Assembly (NCBI GenBank): GCA_023257145.1
Contig: JALRDA010000127.1
Coordinates: 1-38,413 of the forward strand
Direction: 5' to 3'
Origin: Candidatus Saccharimonadia bacterium
Lineage (GTDB): Bacteria > Patescibacteriota > Saccharimonadia > Saccharimonadales > Saccharimonadaceae
DNA: 38,413 nt
Part shown: in pieces, positions 36,080-38,413 of the stretch
Position numbering within the stretch: the first letter of the stretch is position 1
How the letters are laid out: each line of letters starts with the position of its first letter
Made by a program: the position numbers and the translations under genes
The notes under the pieces: model-generated
Database searches by the model: none
Seen by the model: the letters and a program-made list of their open reading frames with translations, nothing else
What the model was told of the DNA's origin: nothing

Positions 36080-36382
36080 ATGGAGCGATCATTATCGCCG
36101 GCAAATACTTCTTTCAACGAGCACAATTGGCGCGGTGCTGCTGCCTGTCGGGATGTCGGCCCGGATGTCTTTTTCCCCGATAAAGGTCGGTCACCTAAGG
36201 ATGCTAAGGCATACTGCGCGGCATGTGCAGTCAAGCTTCTGTGTCTTGAGGCGGCACTTGCGGTGCCGGCGGGTGATGATCATGGCGTTTGGGGTGGCAC
36301 AACAGTTCGAGAGCGACGTGCCGAGCGAGCAAAGCGGCGCTATCAAGATCACGCGGACGAGCCTGTCGAGGCGGCCTCATAA
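36080..36382 (+). CDS. WhiB-like Fe-S transcriptional regulator
   Basis: W(R)GAAACRDVGPDVFFP, YCAACAVKLLCLEAAL (CxxCx5C), HGVWGGTTVRERRAERAKRR. Confidence 0.93.
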   Translation: MERSLSPANTSFNEHNWRGAAACRDVGPDVFFPDKGRSPKDAKAYCAACAVKLLCLEAALAVPAGDDHGVWGGTTVRERRAERAKRRYQDHADEPVEAAS

Positions 36383-36407
36383 CCCTTTAGGATGGTATAC
36401 TAATAAG

Positions 36408-38413
36408 ATGACGAAAAAGCTGGCAGTGATTGATGGAAAAAGTGTATTTTATCGAGGGTATTATGCGATGCCGGGACTTAGCCTGTCGGACGGGACGCCA
36501 ACAGGTGGGGTGTTTGGGTTTGCCAGTCTTGCGATCGAGCTAATTAAAAAGCTGGAACCCGACTACGTCGCTGTTGCATGGGATAAAAAGGGCACAAATA
36601 TTCGAAAGCGCCGTGAAATTTACCCAGAGTATAAGGCTGGACGAAAGAAAGCGCCGGATGATTTTTATGCGCAGTTACCATTGCTATTTGAGCTACTCGA
36701 GGCATTCGGCTGGCCATTATACGAACTGGATGATTACGAAGCGGACGACATCCTGGGTGCATTTGCAAAACAGGCTACCGAAAAGGGTATTGATACGTAT
36801 TTACTAACAAGCGATCTTGACGCGCTGCAACTGATTAGTCCGACCACAAAAGTGTACGCATTGAAAAATGGGCTGAGCAATCTCGAAGAATTTGACGTCG
36901 CTTATTTCGAGTCAAAATACGGTATTTCCGTCGAACAGTTCCTTGATCTCAAGTCACTAAAAGGGGATTCATCAGACAACCTGCCTGGCGTGCCGGGTGT
37001 GGGTGAAAAGACCGCAGTACAACTGCTACAAGAATATAAAACGCTTGATAATATCTATAGTCACATCGAGGATATTAAGCCAACGGTCGCTAAGAAATTA
37101 ACCGCCGGCAAAGATCTTGCGTATATGAGTAAAGAAGTTGGCCGTATCTGGACTGATGCGCCGGTTCAGTTGGATTGGGATGTGGCAGACATTAATGACA
37201 TCAACCTACCTGGTGTCGCTGAAATTTTACGTAAGTTCGAGTTCAGTTCGCTTGTGCGCCGTTTACCGAAACACATGCAGGCCACCCCAAATGGGAGCGA
37301 CCAAGTGGGGTTATTTGATGCGCCAGTCGCTTCAACGCTCGTACCTGTCACGGTCAGTGAATGGCCGGCAACGTTGTCGATTGATGGCCCAGTGGTAATG
37401 CATTTTGATACTGATACGACGGAGGTGTGGCTATCACCAAATGCTACCACACTGTATCGCGCACCAATTGACCAAATCGACACCAGTGTCTGGCAGGCGC
37501 TACAGCTGGCAACGGTTATCGGTTACGACAGTAAATTACTGTACCATCAGTTGGCTGATGCGGATGTTACCGTGCGTTTTGATGCGGTGCACGATGTCCA
37601 TCAGGCGGCATTTTTGATCGATCCGCTACAGCGTGATCGTAGCCTTGCGGCGTTAGCTGGCGAGTCAGTAAATGATGCGCCAACGATGATGGCGGCATTA
37701 TGGCGTGTCTATCAGCAGCAAATGCAGGCAATGCAGCGTAACGAGAAACTAGCCAAGGTTGCGAGTGAATTAGACTTTCCATTGACGTATCATCTGTTTG
37801 CGATGGAGCGCCGTGGAATAAAAATAGACCGCACTATGCTAGCAAAGATGAGTGAAGAGTTAGGTGCCGAGCATGGAAAACTTGAACAAGAAATGTATAC
37901 ACTGGCGGGCTATGAATTTAATATTGGTAGTCCTTCACAGTTATCCGATGTTTTGTTTACGAAGCTGCAACTACCAACGACAGGGATTAAAAAGGGCAAA
38001 ACTGGCTATAGTACGGGGCAAAAAGAACTTGATAAATTGCGCGGTCAGCACCCGATCATTGAACTGATTGAACGAACGCGTGAACTTGCCAAGCTAAAAA
38101 ATACCTATATTGATACATTGCCAAAGCTAGCTGATCATAGCGACCGAATTCACACGACATTTAATCAAGACGTGGCAAGTACGGGTCGCTTGAGTAGTAC
38201 GAATCCAAATCTACAGAACATACCGGTGCGCACTGAGCTGGGGCGTAAGATTCGTACGGCATTTATTCCTGAGGAAGGCAATATTTTTGTCAGTGCCGAC
38301 TATAGCCAGTTTGAGCTACGCCTGGCGGCGATTCTGGCTGGTGACGCCGAACTGGTCAACGACTTTAACGGTGATGTTGATATTCACACTAAAACAGCGA
38401 GCCAAGTATATGG
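36408..38413 (+). CDS. polA: DNA polymerase I, truncated by window end
   Basis: 5' nuclease VIDGKSVFYRGYYAM, EADDILG, TSDLDALQL, LKGDSSDNLPGVPGVGEKTA; polymerase STGRLSSTNPNLQNIPVRTELGRKIR, DYSQFELRLAAILAGD; open to 38413. Confidence 0.96.
   Translation, partial: MTKKLAVIDGKSVFYRGYYAMPGLSLSDGTPTGGVFGFASLAIELIKKLEPDYVAVAWDKKGTNIRKRREIYPEYKAGRKKAPDDFYAQLPLLFELLEAFGWPLYELDDYEADDILGAFAKQATEKGIDTYLLTSDLDALQLISPTTKVYALKNGLSNLEEFDVAYFESKYGISVEQFLDLKSLKGDSSDNLPGVPGVGEKTAVQLLQEYKTLDNIYSHIEDIKPTVAKKLTAGKDLAYMSKEVGRIWTDAPVQLDWDVADINDINLPGVAEILRKFEFSSLVRRLPKHMQATPNGSDQVGLFDAPVASTLVPVTVSEWPATLSIDGPVVMHFDTDTTEVWLSPNATTLYRAPIDQIDTSVWQALQLATVIGYDSKLLYHQLADADVTVRFDAVHDVHQAAFLIDPLQRDRSLAALAGESVNDAPTMMAALWRVYQQQMQAMQRNEKLAKVASELDFPLTYHLFAMERRGIKIDRTMLAKMSEELGAEHGKLEQEMYTLAGYEFNIGSPSQLSDVLFTKLQLPTTGIKKGKTGYSTGQKELDKLRGQHPIIELIERTRELAKLKNTYIDTLPKLADHSDRIHTTFNQDVASTGRLSSTNPNLQNIPVRTELGRKIRTAFIPEEGNIFVSADYSQFELRLAAILAGDAELVNDFNGDVDIHTKTASQVY

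Noticed and set aside
1-38413. CRISPR arrays, transposases, integrases, prophage or toxin-antitoxin modules
   Set aside because: Looked for repeats and hallmark motifs; none seen. The window appears chromosomal and housekeeping.
1-38413. Recoded UGA (as in some CPR lineages)
   Set aside because: UGA is used as a genuine stop (e.g. end of the 22019..22939 CDS), and no conserved gene contains in-frame UGA.

Overview
This 38.4 kb window is dense and mostly housekeeping. It looks like a reduced bacterial genome, probably Patescibacteria/CPR and most likely Saccharibacteria (inferred from gene content; not tested by phylogeny). Standard genetic code. Recognisable genes: murE-like ligase, femX-like, two paralogous PRTase-fold proteins, groES/groEL with a CIRCE operator, PGI/PMI, a MacB-type ABC exporter, tRNA-Ser(GGA), two orphan type IV pilin-like proteins, a membrane spermidine-synthase-like protein, an nrdA/small ORFs/nrdB cluster, an NDT-DUF84 fusion, zwf, pyrG, argS, mscL, msrB, orn, dnaG-rpoD, a WhiB-like regulator and a 3'-truncated polA. 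Main points for follow-up: (1) a WhiB-like Fe-S regulator, a family regarded as essentially actinobacterial; (2) a 58-aa ORF ending ...MCEGCQ directly after an NrdA that lacks the C-terminal redox cysteines, i.e. a possible detached NrdA redox tail; (3) NrdR-box-like palindromes shared by the nrd and pyrG upstream regions; (4) a DnaG whose four zinc ligands are all replaced; (5) a 57-aa membrane ORF translationally coupled between groES and groEL; (6) a standalone, catalytically degenerate phosphohexomutase domain I; (7) -10 hexamers 6-9 nt from start codons at about 18 genes, suggesting widespread leaderless transcription.
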